From Caulochytrium protostelioides (lineage: Eukaryota; Chytridiomycota; Caulochytriomycetes; Caulochytriales; Caulochytriaceae), in the NCBI GenBank assembly GCA_003615045.1, contig ML014112.1, positions 124,001 through 188,000 on the forward strand: DNA of 64,000 nt, read 5' to 3'. The notes beneath the pieces are model-generated. The model made no database searches and had not been told where the DNA came from. It saw only the letters and a program-made list of their open reading frames with translations. Both the position numbers and the translations under genes were made by a program. Shown here piece by piece: positions 26,985 through 38,680 of the stretch. How positions within the stretch are numbered: position 1 is the stretch's first letter; each line of letters starts with the position of its first letter.

Positions 26985-29900
26985 ATGGCGTCCCGGACGG
27001 CCCTGCCATCCGCCGCCGCGCCGCCCGACACGATGCCGCCGCCGCCGCCGCCGCCGCCCACGTGGCGCGCGCTGATCCATGCCGAGATGCTCAGCGTGAT
27101 CGGTGTCATGCGCAAGAACCGCCGCTGGATGCTCTCGACGCAGACCTACGACCGCGAGCTGCCGCCCGTCGTCCAGGGCGCGTACCACTACGGCGCCGAC
27201 GCCCACTTCCCGGCCGCCCAGCGCGCGCTGGCGGCGACGCTGCGCGAGCTGCCTGTCGTTGCCGACGCCGCCGCCGTCGCCGCCGCCGCTGGGCCCGAGC
27301 CACCGCGCGAGGCGAGCGTCCTGCTCTACCACTTCCAGGTCCTGCGGACGCGCGTCGGCGTCGCCGCGCGCCTGCAGGATCTGGCGCCGCTCGACCTGCT
27401 AACGCCGTTCCTCAGCGTCATCCGCAGCGGCGAGACCACGGGCCCCATCACAGGCGTCGCGCTGCGCTCCGTCGAGGCGTTCCTCGTGAACGACCTGCTG
27501 CTGGCGGACCATCCGCACGCGCCGGCGGCCGCCGCGCAGCTCGCGCAGGCCGTCACCCACTGCCGCTTTGAAGCGACCGACGTCGCGGCCGACGAGAACG
27601 TACTCGCGCAGATCCTGCGCCTGCTCCAGGTCATGGTCCGCTCGCCCTTCGGCCAGCACAACCTCACCGACCGCGATCTCTGCGAGATGATCGAGGCCGC
27701 GTTCGGCATGTGCTTCCAGAACCGCGTCAGCGAGCTGCTGCGCAAGTCGGCAGAGCACGCCCTCGCCGTCATGGTCCACGCCCTCTTTGCGCGCCTCAAC
27801 GCGCTCGTCGACGGCGCCGATGTCGACGCGCTCGTCGCCCTCGAGGGCCTGGCCGCCACGCACATGGCCGTTGAAGCGGCCGCCGCCGCGGCCGCCTTGG
27901 CCGCCCGCGCCGTGAAGAACGCCGACGACGGCGCGCATGATGGCGCCGCCGGGGCCGGCGCCGCTGCCGATCGCCAGGCCGCTGAGGCCCCCACCACGGG
28001 TCGTCCGTCAGCCGCGACGGCGCCCGAGCCGGAGCCGGCCACGCTCGCCCGAACGGCGAGCGAGGTCAACATCCAGCTGGGCGACGGCGGGCTGCCGGCG
28101 CACCTGGCGCCCGAAGCCGCCGGCGGCACGCTCCGCCGGCCCTCGGCCATCATCTCCGTGGGCATGGACAACGACGACCGCTCCGCGACCGACCTGCATA
28201 TCGGCCTGCGCCGCGACCCCTCCGCGCCGAGCGTCATGTCCCCGCGCTCGCCCGCGCCGGAGCCGCTGGCCGCCGCCGCCCTCGACGGCTCGGACCCGGC
28301 ACTCCCGTCGGACGCGCTGTCGGAACCGCCGTCGGAGGCGCCGACTGCCAATGCTGAGGCCAATGCCGGTGCCGAGGCCAATGCCGATGCCCCTGAGCAA
28401 GCGGCTGCACGGCTCCCTGACGCGACCACCCATGCTTCGACGACATCAACGGCGGCAGCGGCGGCTGAAGCGGCGGCGGCTGAAGCGGCGGCGGCGGCCG
28501 AGGCGGCGGCCGAGGCGGTGGCGGCGGCGGTCGCGGCGCACCCGCCGACGCGCGGGTTTGGCCTGCCGAGCGTGCTGGAAGTCTTGCGCGTCCTGAACTC
28601 ACTGCTGGATCCGTCGGACCGGCACCACTCGGACAACATGCACCGTCTGGTAGCGCTGTCGCTGCTGGCGACGGCAACGAGCGCCGCAAGCGCGACGCTG
28701 GACCGGCTCGTGCGCTGGGGCGTCGCCGCGGGCGCGGCGGCGGCCCCGGCGCCCACGAACGAGACGGGGCAGCCCGCCTTCCGCCACGACGCCAACCGGC
28801 TGGCGTACCAGATCCAGCGACTGCTGACGACGCAGATCAACAAACATCTTCTGCAGATCCTGATTGGCGCGCACATGACCTACCAGTCGCCGCCCGGCGT
28901 GGGCGCGTTCGTGCTGCTGACGGCGTCGCTGCGCCTTGTCGCGCAGCTCTGCCAGATCCTCCCGCGCCACCTGCTCGGCCTCCAGGAATGGCTCGTGCAG
29001 TGGCTCATCAAGCGCCTCGAGACGGGGCTCGTGACGCTGGACGTCGAGGACTGGGTGCCCTCGGACGGCCGCGGCCTCACGTCGTCGCTCGGCGACGGTA
29101 GCAGCGGCCCGACGCCGCACGGCGGCGGCACCGACGACGACTTTACTCATGGGGTCGTGTCGGCGTCCGTCGGCCGCGGTGGGTACGGCGGCAGCAGTTT
29201 GCCGCGGCCCGTGACGGCGTCGAGCCCGCGCGCGTTCGGCGACGTCAACAGCCCGACAACGCCGCACGCTGGCCGCACGTACACGCAGCAACAGCGGCTC
29301 TCACTACTGGTTCCCGAGGCGCGCGAGCTCTTCCTCGACGTGCTGTACCAGTTTGTGCAGCAGCCGGACTTTGTCGCGCGCCTCTACGTGAACTACGACG
29401 GCCAGACCACGTCGAAGAGCCATCTCTGCGAGGAGCTCGTGACGTTCCTCGCGAAGCATGCGTTCCCCGACTTTACGCCGGGCGGGCCCATCGTGTCGCT
29501 GTCCCACCAGACGCTGGCGTTCGAGACGCTGGCGCTAATCCTGCAGCAGATGACGAACCGGACGGCTGTGTCGACGACGGCGACGACGACGGTGGCGGCG
29601 GCGGCAGTGACACCAGCAACGGCGCCGGACGCCGCCGCCGTGCGCGCTTGCAAGCGCCGCAAGAAGGTCATGGCGCAGGGCGCCATGCTGTTTAACAAGA
29701 AGCACGCGGACGGGTTCACGTTCTTGCAGCAGCGCGGGCTGCTGCCGGACCCGCTGACGCCGCCGTCAATCGTGGCGTTCGCGGTGCAGACGCCGGCGAT
29801 CGACAAGGCCGCGCTTGGCGACTACCTGTCGCGCAAGGTCAACGCGGACGTGCTCGCGCATTTCCTGCAGCAGTTCGAGTATGCGGGGCGCACGCTCGAC

Positions 29901-32224
29901 GAGGCGCTGCGCCTCGTGCTGGAGAGCTTCCGGCTGCCCGGCGAGTCGCAGCAGATCGAGCGGATCATGGAGAAGTTCGCGTCGACGTACTACGAAGCGA
30001 CGAAGCACGACCCGGGCCAGGAGGCCGAGAACGCCGACGCGATCTTCGTGCTCTCGTATGCCGTCATCATGCTGAACACGGACCAGCACAGCGCCCAAGT
30101 GCGCAACCGCATGGAGTTCGCCAGCTTCAAAAAGAACCTGCGCAGCGTCAACAACGGCCGCGATTTCTCGGAAGAGTATCTGCAGCACATCTTTACCTCG
30201 ATCAAAAACCGCGAGATCATTATGCCGACCGAGCACGAGGGCGAGGTCGGGTTTTCGCATGCGTGGTCCGAGATGCTCCGCACCACCGAGTCGCAGGCGT
30301 ATGTGCCCATCGCGCAGAATGCTGTCGCGCAGTATGATAAGGACATCTTTGCCATGCTGTGGAAGCCCGCGCTGACGGCTGCCACGTATCTGCTACACAA
30401 CGCCGAGGATAACCTGACGCTCGAGAAGGCTATTGCCGTCTGCCACCAGATTGCCGAGCTGGCCCACCGCGCCCAGCTCGCCGAGCCGCTCGACGCCGTC
30501 GTCGTCGCCCTCGTGACCGTCTCGGGGCTCCACCGGTCGTCGCTGCCGATCGGCCCCACGTACGAGCCCTTCTGCGACCTCGACGACAACTGGGACGTCG
30601 TGCTGCCGATCCCGCTCGGTCACCCGCACCTCCGCCCGGCCTCGTTCCAGAAGACCCGTCCGTACAACCTCGCGCAGGATCCGTGGGTCCTCGAAGTCGG
30701 CGCGACGCCGCTGACCCAGATGACGGTCGTGCTGACCTTCCAGCTCGCCATCGAGTATGGCGCTGGCATGACGCGCGCGGGCTGGGAAGCGCTGTTCATG
30801 GCGCTCACGAACCTGTTTGTCCACGCGCTGCTGCCGCACGCCCTGCTCGTGTGGAACGGCGCCACCGACACCAACCTCGTGACGCCGCGGCTGTATGCCG
30901 CGGCCGCGGCCGCCACCGCGCAGGCCCGCGCCGCCCGCGACGCCGAGGCCGCCGCCGCCCAGCGCGAGAGCTCGCTCTTCTCCACCTTCGCCCAGCTCCT
31001 CAGCCTCGGGACGAGCGCCGATGCCGACGCCGCCGCGCCGCCGCCGCCGCCCACCCTCGACGACCTCGTGCTGTCGACCCACGCGTTCAACGCGATCCGA
31101 CTCGCCCGCCCGCACGAGTTCCTGGACGTCTTCTCGGACCTCGACGAGGCCGATGTCGCCCACGCTCTCGAGCTCATCCTCACCATGACGGGGCTGCGGC
31201 GCTACGCGCCGCTCCCGTCCGCGGCGGCCGTCGCGGCCGTCGCGACCGACGGCTCCACGGCGCTCGGTCTGCCGCCGCCGATCCAAGACGTCGAGGCGGT
31301 TGCGGCTGACCACGACGCCGCGGCGTCCGTGTCGTCCCGCGCGTCCACCGCCTCCAGCACGGCGCCGGGCGCTTCTGGCGCGCCGGCCGCCGATGCGGGC
31401 GCGTCGAGGGAACCGCTGCTGGCCTCGCGTGGAGTCGAGCGCGACCGTGCGCGATCCCCGCCGCCGGTCGCGCCGTCGCGCTCCTACGAGGGCCTTTACC
31501 AGGACCGCCCGCGCGCCGCCGTGGAAGTTGAGGGCACCCTCTTCTTGCTCGACCTCCTCTTCCGCATCCTGTTGCAGCACCGCCTCCAGCTGCACGCGCT
31601 GTGGCCTGTGGTCCAGCCCGTCGTCGCAGGCATCCTCCGCGCCGGTCACGGCCATCTCGGCCACGGCCACAGCCACAGCCGCCACGGCCCCGGCGCCAAC
31701 GGCGGGTCCTCGGCCGCTGCTTCGGCCACAACGGCTGCCTCAGCGCCAGCTGGGGCCCACGCCAGGAGCCCCGAGTATGCGAACGCGCCGCCGTCCTATG
31801 GCCGCGGCGTGGCACACGGCACGGCTCGCGGCGCGGACGGCGCCGGCGGCCACGGCGCGGATGCAGGCGGCGCGGACGCCGACGGGTCCATGGAAGCCGC
31901 TGAGATGACGAAGCTGCTGGTGCCGTACATGGTGCTGGGCCTGCTGCGGCTGCTGGCGCGGTGCCCGGCCGAGCCGGTTCTGCAGCAATTGCTGGCCGCG
32001 CTGCAGCCCGCCCGGTTCATGCCGCAGCCCGCCGACCCCACGCTCAGCCGGACCCTGGTGCTCCACATCCAGGACGTGCTCGAGCTCAATGGCGAGACCG
32101 TCCTCCACCTTGAAGGCGCCGACGTCCTGATCGCATTGCTCAAGTCGAGCACGCAGGGCCTCGCCAACCGCGACGAAGCCGCTGGCGTGCTCCTTAATCT
32201 GTTCAAGGACGCCGTCGGCCCGGC

Positions 32225-32274
<50 letters not shown>

Positions 32275-34022
32275 CGGTGGCAGCGACGAGCGCGGTGGTG
32301 CAGCCGTCGCCGCTCATTACGCCGGAGACGTTCAGTGCCTGTGTCGATCTGCTGGCCAGCCTGGCCACGGTCGAGCCGACGGGGCGGTCGTCGTCGGCGC
32401 CGACGCGCGACGGCCCTGCGTCGTCATCGTCGGCGTCGACGTCGTCCGCGGCCATGGCGGCATCGTCGCCAACGAACGATACCGCGGCCGCGCGCGCACT
32501 CGCGGCCCGCACCGAGCGCGCCGTCCAGGGCCTCGAGCGCGTGTACCGCATGCACCTGCTGATTCCGCAGCTCGCGCGCCGCGGACAGCTCCGCGGGCAG
32601 CGCGTCTGGTTCGAGCTCTGGCTGCCCGTCCTCTCGGCCCTGCAGCAGCACACGACCCACCCCGCCGAGCGCGTCCGCTACGCCGCGATGGGGTACCTGC
32701 AGCGCGTGCTGTTGTCGGATGCGCTGGCGACCCTCAACCGGACGGCGGCCGAGGCCGGCGTTTCGGAGCCGTGGTGCGACTCGTTCGACTCGGTGTTGTT
32801 CCCCATGCTGGACCGGCTGCTGCGGCCCGACCCTGCGGTGGCGGCGGTAGCGCCCGCGCCCGTCGAGATCGCCGAGATGCGCATCCGCGCGTGCGCGCTG
32901 CTGTGCAACGCGTGGCTCCACGCCTTCCACTGGATGCCGCCGACGGCCGCCGTGATCGAGCTCTACAGCAAGGTGCTCGACTACCTGTTGGCCTGCGCGC
33001 GTGTGGCGCAGCCGACGATGGCGGCCGAGTCGATCCAGGAGTCTCTCAAGAACCTGCTGCTCGTGATGCATGCGCAGGGCGCGTTCACACCGCGGCCCGC
33101 GCCGCCGCTGACCGCGCCGCGCCGCGACGGCCACGACCTGCCGGTCTCCGAGTCCCACCAGATCCTGTGGAACCTCACCTGCGCCCGCGTCGATATCCAT
33201 CTGCTCAAGCAGCTGTTTCACGGCGAGCAGAACCAGCAGCGGCAGCAGCAGCAGCAAGCCGCCAGGCGTCGCGCGATGGAAGCGGCGGCGGCCGATGGCG
33301 ATGGCGATGGCGATGCCCATGCCCATGCCGATGCCCATGCCCATGCCCATGCGATGCCTGCGGACACGGCGCCTCGCGAGACCGCGCCGACCGAAGCGCA
33401 GGCACCGCCGACGACCAGCGCCGCTGCCGACGACGTTGCCGAGTCTGCGACGGCCCCTGCAGCGGACGTCATTGCGCCCGAGACTGAGCCGCACCCGCGG
33501 CCGGAGTCGGAGTCGGAGTCGGAGTCGGAGTCGGAGCCGGAGTCGGAGCCAGCCGAGCCGAGGACGCCCAGCCGACGGGGCCCACAGCCGGACCGGCGGT
33601 CGCCGGCCACGGCGGAGGAGCTGGCGCGCCTCGAGACGTGGTATGATGCGCATGCGTACCCGACCGCCGAGCAATGCGAGCAGATGGCCGCCACGCTCGG
33701 CCCGCACTGGACCTCCAAGAGTATGGGGACCTGGTTCAAGAATCGCCGCGCGGGCCGCGTCGGCTTGGGAACGCCGTCGCGGTCGGGGGCGACGTCGCGG
33801 CCGGAGCGGCGTGACCACGCGCACGATGGCGTCGCGGACGAGGACGACGCGCAGGAGCGCCGTAGGGATGGCGGTATGCCCGACGCGGCGGCGATGCCGG
33901 CCCCGCGCCAGACCAGCGCGCCTCCCAGCACCGCCCCGGCCTCGCCGCGCCACCCGCACGACCGTGACGACGCCTCGCCGCGGCAGCTGTCCGAGGACAT
34001 GGATGCTGCCTTCGATGCGTAA
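26985..34022 (+). CDS. GBF1/Gea-type Arf guanine-nucleotide exchange factor with a C-terminal homeodomain extension
   Basis: The 2,345-residue protein starts at the ATG at 26985 (CACGATGGC). GBF1/Gea proteins load GTP on Arf1 at the early Golgi to recruit COPI. The N-terminal DCB-HUS region is diagnostic (LDLLTPFLSVIRSGETTGPI, CRFEATDVAADENVLAQIL, SELLRKSAEHALAVMVHALF). The Sec7 domain (about 890-1095) has the catalytic Glu987 in FRLPGESQQIERIMEKF and SYAVIMLNTDQHS. HDS-type regions follow, the last ending near SHQILWNLTCARVDIHLLKQ (about 2065). Acidic and His-rich repeats and an SESESE run lead into a homeodomain (about 2206-2258). Its recognition helix reads SKSMGTWFKNRRAGR, with Trp2250, Phe, Asn and Arg at the canonical positions. 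The tail is basic and Pro-rich. GBF1/Gea family members usually end soon after HDS3, at 1,400-1,900 residues. The frame is continuous, with no stop between the parts. Confidence 0.9.
33600..33770 (+). other. Homeodomain-coding segment within the GBF1-like frame
   Basis: Encodes ATAEELARLETWYDAHAYPT, then CEQMAATLGPHWTSKSMGTW, then FKNRRAGR: three predicted helices and the WFxNRR helix-3 signature. Whether it is translated with the Arf-GEF, or from a separate downstream transcript using an internal Met (for example at 33277 or 33352), cannot be decided from sequence alone. Confidence 0.75.
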
Positions 34023-34184
34023 GACGGTGGCCCCTGCGTTCTCTGCATTCTTTAACATGGCCGTGTGAGGATCATGGCCCATCAGCAGGACGTCGACAGC
34101 AGCAGAGCTCCCGAAAGTAGGCAGCGCAGCCGCGTCGATTCTTCTTGTTCATTTTTAGTTCTTTTGTTATCGAGTGAGTCAGGG

Positions 34185-34859
34185 TCAGTATTCAAGAGCC
34201 GAGCCAAAGTAGCGGTCGCCAAAGTCGCCCAGACCCGGCAGAATGTACTTGTGGTCGTCGAGGCCGGCGTCGATCGCGGCCGTGACGATCTTGATTTTGG
34301 GAAAGTCCTTCAGCACGTTCTCGATGCCCTCGGGCGCGCAGACCAGGTTGACGAAGAGGATCTGGGCCTCCTGGACGCCGGTCTTGACGAGCACGTCAAT
34401 GGCCTTCTTGGCGGACCCCCCTGTCGCGAGCATCGGGTCCAGCAGCAGGCAGTAGCGGCTGCTGATGTCGGGCGGCAGCTTCGCATAGAAGAGCTCGGGC
34501 TGGGCGGTCTCCTCGTCGCGCTGGATGAGGATCTTGCCGATGCGGACCGAGCGGCAGCAGTCGCGCAGCCCCTGTTCCATCGCCTCGCCGGCGCGCATGA
34601 TGGACACGCCGCAGATTCGGCCCTTGGCCGCGAACCCGTGGTACGTCTGGCCCGTCGGCGTCACGACATCGTGCGCAATGAACGGCAAGTGGTTCAGCGC
34701 TTCCTCGACGAGGAGCCGGATGATGCGGTCCGAGTAGAAGATGAAGTCGGCGCGCGGCGTCTCGCGGTCGCGGATAATCGTCAGCAGCGACAGCAGCTCC
34801 GACGTCGTCTCCAGCGCGACGACCTGCGGGTGCTTCGAGACCTCCTCGGGCGTCATCAT
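34185..34859 (-). CDS. FUR1: Uracil phosphoribosyltransferase
   Basis: Converts uracil and PRPP to UMP in pyrimidine salvage, in the cytosol. From the ATG at 34859 (MMTPEEVSKHPQVVALETTS) the protein is 224 residues, close to the usual 216-225. Motifs include RIIRLLVEEALNHLPF, the uracil-side GVSIMRAGEAMEQGL, KILIQRDEETAQPELFYAKLP, the PRPP loop LLLDPMLATGGSA and the C-terminal LPGLGDFGDRYFG. The minus-strand frame stays open upstream to 35255 across a GTC repeat (poly-Ser), but this extension matches nothing in the family. It shares a divergent upstream region with INTS11. Confidence 0.96.
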   Translation of the reverse strand: MMTPEEVSKHPQVVALETTSELLSLLTIIRDRETPRADFIFYSDRIIRLLVEEALNHLPFIAHDVVTPTGQTYHGFAAKGRICGVSIMRAGEAMEQGLRDCCRSVRIGKILIQRDEETAQPELFYAKLPPDISSRYCLLLDPMLATGGSAKKAIDVLVKTGVQEAQILFVNLVCAPEGIENVLKDFPKIKIVTAAIDAGLDDHKYILPGLGDFGDRYFGSALEY

Positions 34860-34978
34860 GGCGGCGGGCAGCGTCGATACGGGCGGGGACGGCGAGCGGC
34901 GGCGGCTGAAGGGGAGCAGAAGCAGGCAGGCAGTGGTCGCCACTCGTCGAACCAGCGAGCAAGAGGCACAGCAGAAGC

Positions 34979-35034
<56 letters not shown>

Positions 35035-35040
35035 AACGAC

Positions 35041-35071
<31 letters not shown>

Positions 35072-35373
35072 TAGGACCGCCACGAGCCCGCGTGCACCCC
35101 GGCTTACCCGTCCACCCTCCCCATCGGCCACCCGCCGCGTTGAGCATGCGGCTCCCGCTCCCGCTCCCGCGCCCGTTTGCCTCCCACGGTGACGCCGGCC
35201 GGCCGCGCGGCCATATCGAGCAGCGGCTGCCGCCGACGCCGCGTTTCGCGTCCACAGCGACCGGCGGACGCGGTCAGCGGCGGCGCAGGGTCCTGGCCGC
35301 CGTCCGCGCCGCCACGATGCCGCCGCCGTGCGGAGACGAGCACCGTCGCGCACGTGGGCGGCACGACCGGCAC

Positions 35374-35410
<37 letters not shown>

Positions 35411-36092
35411 GCCGGCCGCCGCGCCTCCCGCTTCCCCAACGGCGACGGCGCTGGCTGGCTCGCGAGCTCGCTTGGCAGGCGATGGTCGCGACGCCGGTCG
35501 CGGGTCCCCGGTGCCGGGTGCCCGGGTGGCCGCCGGCTCCGCCATCGCGTGAGAGCCTCAAGACCCCCTTTCCCCTTCGCCGGCGGCCGCTCGCCTCGGC
35601 TGCGGACCGTCACCCCATCGGCGTCGTCGCCACCACGGGCGGCCGTGCCGTGGCCGCGGAGGCCACGTGACGGCTCGTACGCGCACCACGCGAGGTGCTT
35701 GGAACCCAAGGCTGCTAGCATGCATGGGCCGACAGCGATGCCGCGTCAAGTCCAATAGCGAGAGACGCTGCGGCGCGTGTGCTATTCGAGCGAGCCGCGT
35801 CCCGCGGTTCCTGGCGGATCGACCCAACAGGAATCCCAGCCCGCGGGGGGCTGCGGTATCGACGTGCGATCGGCCATCCTGCAGCCAAACACCGAAACTC
35901 CGCTCGAGACCGCGAAAGGCGACCGCCAGGCGATCGCTTGGCATCGGCGGCGCTTGCGACTGGCGCATTGGCCACACGCGCGCGACGTGTTGACGACGAC
36001 GAGCCACGTGGCCCACGCGCGCCTTCCGTCGCCAGGGCCTCCGGGGGTCTTTCGTCGCGTTCGCGCTCTCGCTGGCCTCGCTGACGGCCGCC
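34860..36092. other. Divergent intergenic region between FUR1 and INTS11
   Basis: Contains the GAC/GTC trinucleotide tract (34978-35070) and a CCG-rich tract near 35375-35410. Several overlapping frames are open on both strands, as expected from base composition; none shows a domain. Confidence 0.5.
34978..35070. repeat. (GAC)n/(GTC)n trinucleotide repeat, about 30 copies with few interruptions
   Basis: A nearly pure GAC run with a few AAC interruptions lies 120-210 bp upstream of the FUR1 start. On the FUR1 strand it reads (GTC)n and could either be leader or encode Ser/Val runs, depending on frame. Confidence 0.95.
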
Positions 36093-38213
36093 ATGACGAT
36101 CCGCGTGGTCCCGCTCGGGGCCGGCCAGGACGTCGGCCGCTCGTGCATCCTGCTCAGCCTCGGCGGCAAGAACATCATGCTCGACTGCGGCATGCACATG
36201 GGCTACCAGGACGCGCGGCGGTTCCCGGACTTCGACTACATCTCGCGGACGGGCCAGTTCACCGACATCATCGACTGCGTCATTATCTCGCACTTCCATC
36301 TCGACCACTGCGGCGCGCTGCCGTACTTCACCGAGGTCTGCGGCTATGACGGCCCCATCTATGCGACCTACCCGACCAAGGCGATCATGCCCGTCCTGCT
36401 CGAGGACATGCGCAAGGTCATGACGGGCCACCGCGCCGGGCCTGCGCCATTCACGTCGGCGGACATTGCCGCCTGCATGGACAAGGTCATCCCGATCGAC
36501 CTGATGCAGACGCACCCCGTCGACGACGAGCTCGCAATCCGCGTGTACTACGCGGGCCACGTGCTCGGCGCCGGCATGTTCCATCTGCAGGTCGGCCACG
36601 AAAGCGTCGTCTACACGGGCGACTACAACATGACGCCGGACCGCCACCTGGGCGCCGCGTGGATCGACCAGTGCCGTCCGGACCTGCTCATCACCGAGTC
36701 GACGTATGCGACCATGATCCGCTCGTCGAAGCGCGCCCGCGAGCGCGACTTTCTGCAGAAGATCCACGAATGCGTCGCCCAGGGCGGCAAGGTCCTCGTG
36801 CCCGTGTTTGCGCTCGGCCGCGCGCAGGAGCTGTGCATCCTCGTCGAGGACTACTGGGCGCGCATGGACATGGACTGCCCGGTCTTCTTTAGCGCTGGCC
36901 TCACGGAGCGCGCGAACGCTTACTACAAGCTCTTTATTGGCTGGACCAATGAGAAGATCAAGACGTCCTTTGTCGACCACAACGTGTTCGACTTCCGCTA
37001 CATCAAGCCGTGGGACGCGTCGCTCGTCTCGCACGCCGGCCCGATGCTGCTCTTTGCGACGCCGGGCATGCTGCACGGTGGCATCTCGCTCGAGGTCTTT
37101 GCGCAGTGGTGCGGCGACCCCAAGAACATGATCATCCTGCCGGGCTACTGCGCCGTCGGCACCGCCGGCGCCAAGGTGCTCTCGGGGGCCCGCGAGATCC
37201 AGATCGACCCGCGCCAGACCGTCACCGTCAACATGGCCGTCGCCAACCTGTCCTTCTCGGCGCACGCCGACGCCAAGGGCATCCTGCAGCTCATCACCAT
37301 GTGCCGCCCGCGCCACGTCATGCTCGTCCACGGCGAGCGCACCAAGATGCCGGTCCTCAAGGAGCGCATCGAGCGCGAACTCGGCATCCCGTGCCACACG
37401 CCCGCCAACGGCACGGCCGTGCACCTCGACACGGCGCCCCGCGTGCCGGTCCGCATCGACCGCGGCGTCCTGCGCGCCGCGCGGCACGCGGCCGCCGCCG
37501 GCGTCGCCGCCGACCTCGCCGCCGCCGCCGCCGACGCCGCCCGGCCCCTGCCCTACGACCGGCTGCGCCCGCCCCCGCCCGCGCAGCCCTTCACGGGCAC
37601 CCTGCATGCCCGCGGGCTCGTCCACGGCGACGCCGACGGCCTGCGGCTCCTGCCGTCGGCGACGCCCGCGGCGCGTGCCGCCGACGGCGTCCGCCCGCCC
37701 GAGGCCGCGCAGCCTCTCGTGCTCTTCCCGGACCCTATCGCGGCCGTCGCGCGCGCGCCGAAGGGCCACGTGCCCGCGGCCCCGGGGGGCGCGGCCGCGT
37801 CGGCCCGCACGGACCCGCAGGCCCGCGTCGCATTCCATCTCCGCGTCCGCGTCCCGCCGTGGGTGTCCGCGGCGCCGGCGGCGGCGCCCGCCACGCCCGC
37901 CGCCGAGGACGCGCGGGTCGCGCGCGAGCGCACGGCGCTGCAGCTGGTGCAGCGCGCGCTGCCGTCGTACCTCCCGCCGCAGACGCGCGTGCGGGCGACG
38001 CCGCCGCGAGACGCCGCGGACGCCGGGCGGCTGCACGTCGACGACCACATTGTGCTGGCGCCGTGGTCGTCGGCGCCCTCGACCGGCGACGGCGACCGCG
38101 CCGAGCCGATGCTCCGGCTGACGTGGACGATGCGGTACCAGACGCTCGTGCAGAAGGTCATTAGCTGCCTGGAGGCGACGCTGGCGACGCCGCGCGAGCC
38201 GTCGCCGCCCTAA
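36093..38213 (+). CDS. INTS11: Integrator complex subunit 11-like RNA endonuclease (CPSF73 family)
   Basis: INTS11 is the metallo-beta-lactamase/beta-CASP endonuclease of the Integrator complex, which cleaves snRNA 3' ends and promoter-proximal transcripts. The 706-residue protein starts at the ATG at 36093 ([18 protein letters not shown]). The N-terminal [26 protein letters not shown] and DFDYIS are INTS11 signatures that CPSF73 lacks. Metal ligands His67, His69, Asp71 and His72 are in SHFHLDHCG; further motifs are [29 protein letters not shown], the beta-[12 protein letters not shown] and [11 protein letters not shown]. The catalytic core (1-450) is highly conserved and the C-terminal 250 residues are Ala/Pro-rich and diverged. 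Integrator is missing from the well-studied Dikarya yeasts, so its presence supports an early-diverging fungus. CPSF73 is the alternative, but the N-terminal signatures argue against it. Confidence 0.92.
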   Translation: MTIRVVPLGAGQDVGRSCILLSLGGKNIMLDCGMHMGYQDARRFPDFDYISRTGQFTDIIDCVIISHFHLDHCGALPYFTEVCGYDGPIYATYPTKAIMPVLLEDMRKVMTGHRAGPAPFTSADIAACMDKVIPIDLMQTHPVDDELAIRVYYAGHVLGAGMFHLQVGHESVVYTGDYNMTPDRHLGAAWIDQCRPDLLITESTYATMIRSSKRARERDFLQKIHECVAQGGKVLVPVFALGRAQELCILVEDYWARMDMDCPVFFSAGLTERANAYYKLFIGWTNEKIKTSFVDHNVFDFRYIKPWDASLVSHAGPMLLFATPGMLHGGISLEVFAQWCGDPKNMIILPGYCAVGTAGAKVLSGAREIQIDPRQTVTVNMAVANLSFSAHADAKGILQLITMCRPRHVMLVHGERTKMPVLKERIERELGIPCHTPANGTAVHLDTAPRVPVRIDRGVLRAARHAAAAGVAADLAAAAADAARPLPYDRLRPPPPAQPFTGTLHARGLVHGDADGLRLLPSATPAARAADGVRPPEAAQPLVLFPDPIAAVARAPKGHVPAAPGGAAASARTDPQARVAFHLRVRVPPWVSAAPAAAPATPAAEDARVARERTALQLVQRALPSYLPPQTRVRATPPRDAADAGRLHVDDHIVLAPWSSAPSTGDGDRAEPMLRLTWTMRYQTLVQKVISCLEATLATPREPSPP

Positions 38214-38680
38214 CCGCTCCACGCGACATTGTGCTCCTGGATATAGACGCATAGACAGACGGAGCTCCCTCGGTCAACCTCGGGATGCGGGGTGGTGGTG
38301 GTTGGCGGCCTTTCGATGGCATCGGGGGAGCGCCGGGTCCACGGAGCGAGCGAGGAGTGCGACTCAAGGCGGTCGCCGTCGTCGTGGCGGAGCGGGGGTA
38401 GGGTCCCCTTCGCACGTCGCTTCCGGCCGGGCCGGCCGTCAAGGAGAGAAAAGACCAGAAGGGGTCCTTGCCGCTGACCGACGCCGAGGGCCCGCCTTGG
38501 TGGATGCCGCACCCAGCTGGGACGGCGATCGGCACGCCGGCCAGGCGGCATCGACCGCGCCGCCCTGCGCCGACGCGCTGCATCCATCGCCGACCGCGAA
38601 GGGCCATTCTCCGCCCACCCGAACCCCTCCGGCACTCCGACACTTTTCCGCGTTGCTGCCGCCGAGCCTCCCCCGTCGGG

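Noticed and set aside
24046-27009. 987-residue minus-strand open frame
   Set aside because: Arg/Gly/Ala string antisense to the DEAD-like gene and the GBF1 leader, without any domain; a composition shadow of GC-rich coding DNA.
32424-34082. 552-residue minus-strand frame antisense to GBF1
   Set aside because: Arg/Leu/Gly-rich and repetitive, opposite conserved GBF1 and homeodomain codons.
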